In this document: piece by piece, positions 14,324 to 15,951 of the stretch
Numbering within the stretch: the stretch's first letter is position 1
How the letters are laid out: each line of letters opens with the position of its first letter
Source: JACQFZ01 sp036381895
GTDB lineage: Bacteria; Pseudomonadota; Gammaproteobacteria; Acidiferrobacterales; Sulfurifustaceae
Assembly (NCBI GenBank): GCA_036381895.1
Contig: DASVBY010000023.1
Location: 1 to 15,951, forward strand
Direction: 5' to 3'
DNA length: 15,951 nucleotides
Notes under the pieces: generated by a model
Database searches by the model: none
What the model was told of the DNA's origin: nothing
The model's input: the letters and a program-made list of their open reading frames with translations, nothing else
Position numbers and translations under genes: made by a program

Positions 14324-15175
14324 GGGGGCCCCGTCGTCGAGAGCGGTCGCCACTGATCGCTCTCTGGGTCATACGCGCCGCCGCTCCCGTCGGGCACGCC
14401 GCCCCAAACGATCATCTCGGTTCCCGTCCACACGGCGGTGTGACCGCTGCGCGCGGTAGGCGCATTCGTGATGCTCATCGGCCTCCACGTGTCCGTGGCC
14501 GGGTCATAGATTGCACCGTCGTTCTTCGGCAATCCATCGGAGCCACCCCAGACAATCATCTTGGTTCCGGTCCAGATGGCTGTGTGGCCGCTGCGGGCGG
14601 AAGGCGCGCCGGATGTCGTGATCGGCCGCCACGAGTCGGCGGCAGGGTCATAAATGGCGCCGTCATTGCGCGGCGTGCCGTCGTTGCCACCCCAGACGAT
14701 CATTTCCCTTCCTGTCCAGACAGCCGTGTGATCGACACGACCAGAAGGTGCGCCTTCTGTCCTCGTGCTGAGCCACTTCCCGGTAGCCGGATTAAAGCGT
14801 GCGCCTGTGTTGAATAACAGGAATACTCCGGACCGGCCGCCCCATACGATCATCTCGTTTCGGTCCGGCGCCCAAAGAGCAGTGTGTAGTTCCCGAGGGC
14901 TCAGTCCACCGGGAGGCGGAATAGTGGCCCATGATCCGCTGCCGGTACCGCTGGGCGGGGTATAAATTCGCCCGTCGTTCCACTGCTGAAGCGAATCCGT
15001 GCCACCCCAAACCACCATGCTGGTACCCGTCCATACCGCTGTGTGATTCGAGCGGGCGCTGGGAGCGCTGCCTCCGACGGCAAGGTCGCCCCAACTGTCT
15101 GTTTCGGGGTTGTACCGTTTTCCATCTCCCAGATAAGTACCGCTGCCCTGGCCTCCCCACACGATCATCTCGGTA
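14258..15175 (-). repeat. Seven tandem kelch-type coding repeats, 134 to 165 bases apart
   Basis: On the + strand the word CCCCANACGATCAT, with small changes, begins at 14268, 14402, 14546, 14690, 14840, 15005 and 15155. Each copy encodes the strand MIVWGG on the - strand. Intervals are 134, 144, 144, 150, 165 and 150 bases. Every interval is a multiple of three except the first, which is one base short of 135. The outer limits given are approximate. Confidence 0.85.
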
Positions 15176-15603
15176 CCGGTCCAAACCGCTGAATGGTCGC
15201 GCCGTGGTTCCGGCGCGTCGGTCGAGGTGATCGGGCGCCACTCGTCGATTCTGGCTCGGAAGCGCCACACATGGTGGGCGTTGAACTGATTGCCGCTGCG
15301 ATCAGCGATTTCCGGGCGGACTACCGCTTCGTATTCTTTTCCGGTCCCCAGCTCCTCTTCAGGGTGAAACCTGACGGTACTGCCGGAGACACTCACGGTA
15401 CCACCAAGCGGGGTACCGTTTTCGAAAACAATGAGGTTTTCAGTCGCGGAAGCGGGGTCGATCGGCTTATCGAAAGTGACTGTGATGGCAGCCGTATGAG
15501 CCACTCCAACGGCATTGTTCGGTGGATTGGTGTAAAGCACTTTGGGCGGTGAAGTATCGGGTGTCCCCCCGCCACCGCCTCCACCCCCGCCTCCGCCCTC
15601 CAC
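14278..15603 (-). CDS. Kelch-repeat beta-propeller protein with an Ig-like domain; body of a frameshifted lipoprotein gene
   Basis: The open frame gives 441 residues from a GTG that is probably not the true start. After a Gly tract (2-13) and a Pro/Ser/Thr linker there is a bacterial Ig-like domain (about 20-116, Big_5 type: TNPPNNAVGV, ITVTFDKPIDPAS, VVRPEIADRSGN). Six kelch-type repeats follow, of the form SARSGHTAVWTGTEMIVWGG then GAIYDPATDTWRP. Such propellers are usually surface or periplasmic binding or scaffold modules; the ligand is unknown. The signal peptide with lipobox (15667 to 15605) and a seventh repeat (14323 to 14210) are in other frames. The intact gene would thus span 14210-15667 and need two single-base corrections. 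Base composition looks lower in GC than the neighbours. No enzyme motif is seen. Confidence 0.8.
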   Translation of the reverse strand: MEGGGGGGGGGGGTPDTSPPKVLYTNPPNNAVGVAHTAAITVTFDKPIDPASATENLIVFENGTPLGGTVSVSGSTVRFHPEEELGTGKEYEAVVRPEIADRSGNQFNAHHVWRFRARIDEWRPITSTDAPEPRRDHSAVWTGTEMIVWGGQGSGTYLGDGKRYNPETDSWGDLAVGGSAPSARSNHTAVWTGTSMVVWGGTDSLQQWNDGRIYTPPSGTGSGSWATIPPPGGLSPRELHTALWAPDRNEMIVWGGRSGVFLLFNTGARFNPATGKWLSTRTEGAPSGRVDHTAVWTGREMIVWGGNDGTPRNDGAIYDPAADSWRPITTSGAPSARSGHTAIWTGTKMIVWGGSDGLPKNDGAIYDPATDTWRPMSITNAPTARSGHTAVWTGTEMIVWGGVPDGSGGAYDPESDQWRPLSTTGPPPDAAGIPRSGLAAR

Positions 15604-15667
15604 CGCACGCGCTAACGAGGGGAAAGATCAGACCGACGAGCAGCGAGAACCGTCGAGCCGAGATCAT
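15596..15667 (-). other. Out-of-frame lipoprotein signal peptide belonging to the kelch gene
   Basis: An ATG at 15667, with CACGGAGTCCC just upstream, encodes MISARRFSLLVGLIFPLVSA followed by Cys, a charged start, a hydrophobic core and a lipobox (VSAC). It then enters the Gly tract. The run GGG (15598-15596 on the - strand) where GG would keep frame moves translation into an Arg/Trp-rich frame. Removing one G joins the signal to the Ig-like and kelch body. Confidence 0.75.
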
Positions 15668-15710
15668 GGGACTCCGTGTGGGCTACCGCTCCTTGTTGTT
15701 CTCTATCTAA

Positions 15711-15951
15711 TTAGCTCAGTCGATCGGTGCTTTCCAAACTGGTGCCGCTTGCGTGGCGCGCAAGCGCCCAGGCGACGTGCTCGCGCACGAGCGCCGAGGG
15801 ATGGTTCCGGCGACTATCGAGGGCGGCCAGCACGGCCGGATCGCTCGGGGCATTGCCGAGCGCGACGGCGATATTGCGCAGCCATTGTTCATAGCCGATC
15901 CGGCGTATCGCCGAGCCTTCCGTGCGTCGCAGAAATTCCTCCTCGGACCAG
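15711..15951 (-). CDS. queG: Epoxyqueuosine reductase QueG, C-terminal fragment (5' part beyond the window)
   Basis: QueG is the cobalamin- and iron-sulfur-dependent enzyme that makes queuosine from epoxyqueuosine in tRNA. Only the last 79 residues are present; the in-frame codons run from 15950 to the TAA at 15713-15711. They include the family C-terminus: WSEEEFLRRTEGSAIRRIGY, then WLRNIAVALGNAP and LVREHVAWALARH, which form a HEAT-like helical repeat. The catalytic and iron-sulfur parts lie outside the window. The frameshifted kelch gene starts 43 bases downstream on the same strand and may be read from the same transcript. No terminator is seen between them. Confidence 0.88.
   Translation of the reverse strand, partial: WSEEEFLRRTEGSAIRRIGYEQWLRNIAVALGNAPSDPAVLAALDSRRNHPSALVREHVAWALARHASGTSLESTDRLS

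Noticed and set aside
14258..15175. Regular repeats of about 150 bases resembling an array.
   Set aside because: They are coding kelch repeats with large divergent units, not short identical repeats with spacers, so this is not a CRISPR array.

Overview
The window is very GC-rich and reads as the chromosome of a sulfur-oxidising proteobacterium. A betaproteobacterium, or a gammaproteobacterial sulfur oxidiser, fits best. This rests on a complete soxCDYZAXB order, an SRP RNA-dnaX-ybaB-recR block, and an orn/M48 peptidase/pterin dehydratase neighbourhood next to a queG-like gene. The taxon is an inference from gene order and protein style, because no rRNA marker is present.

Left part (1-6394, all on the - strand). 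Reading with transcription, an ArsR-type regulator is followed by soxC, soxD, soxY, soxZ, soxA, soxX and soxB, which runs off the left edge. Together these encode the periplasmic thiosulfate-oxidising complex. SoxYZ carries the sulfur substrate on a C-terminal GGCGG cysteine. SoxAX attaches it, SoxB hydrolyses off sulfate, and SoxCD oxidises the remaining sulfane sulfur. With SoxCD present, oxidation to sulfate without stored sulfur globules is expected.

Middle (6395-8160, + strand). Divergent from the regulator lie a small lipoprotein cytochrome c and an FccB-type flavoprotein, a likely sulfide dehydrogenase pair. The 127-base intergenic region and the soxC start region share two 8-base words. 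A good promoter for the regulator can also be seen there, so one ArsR repressor probably controls both arms.

Right part (8320-15951). This is housekeeping: SRP RNA, dnaX, ybaB and recR on +; pterin-4a-carbinolamine dehydratase and a Ste24-like M48 protease on -; oligoribonuclease (orn) and an RraA-family protein on +; then a kelch-repeat lipoprotein gene and the 3' end of queG on -. The kelch gene is the oddest item. Its lipoprotein signal, its body and its seventh repeat lie in different frames, consistent with two single-base indels in G/C runs. The 134-base repeat interval, the only one not divisible by three, points directly to the second indel.

I found no mobile element, CRISPR array, tRNA or wholly unknown gene system. 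The most notable points are the shared operator words, the atypical cysteine positions in the regulator, the twice-frameshifted seven-blade lipoprotein, and an RraA homologue that keeps the full aldolase motif.
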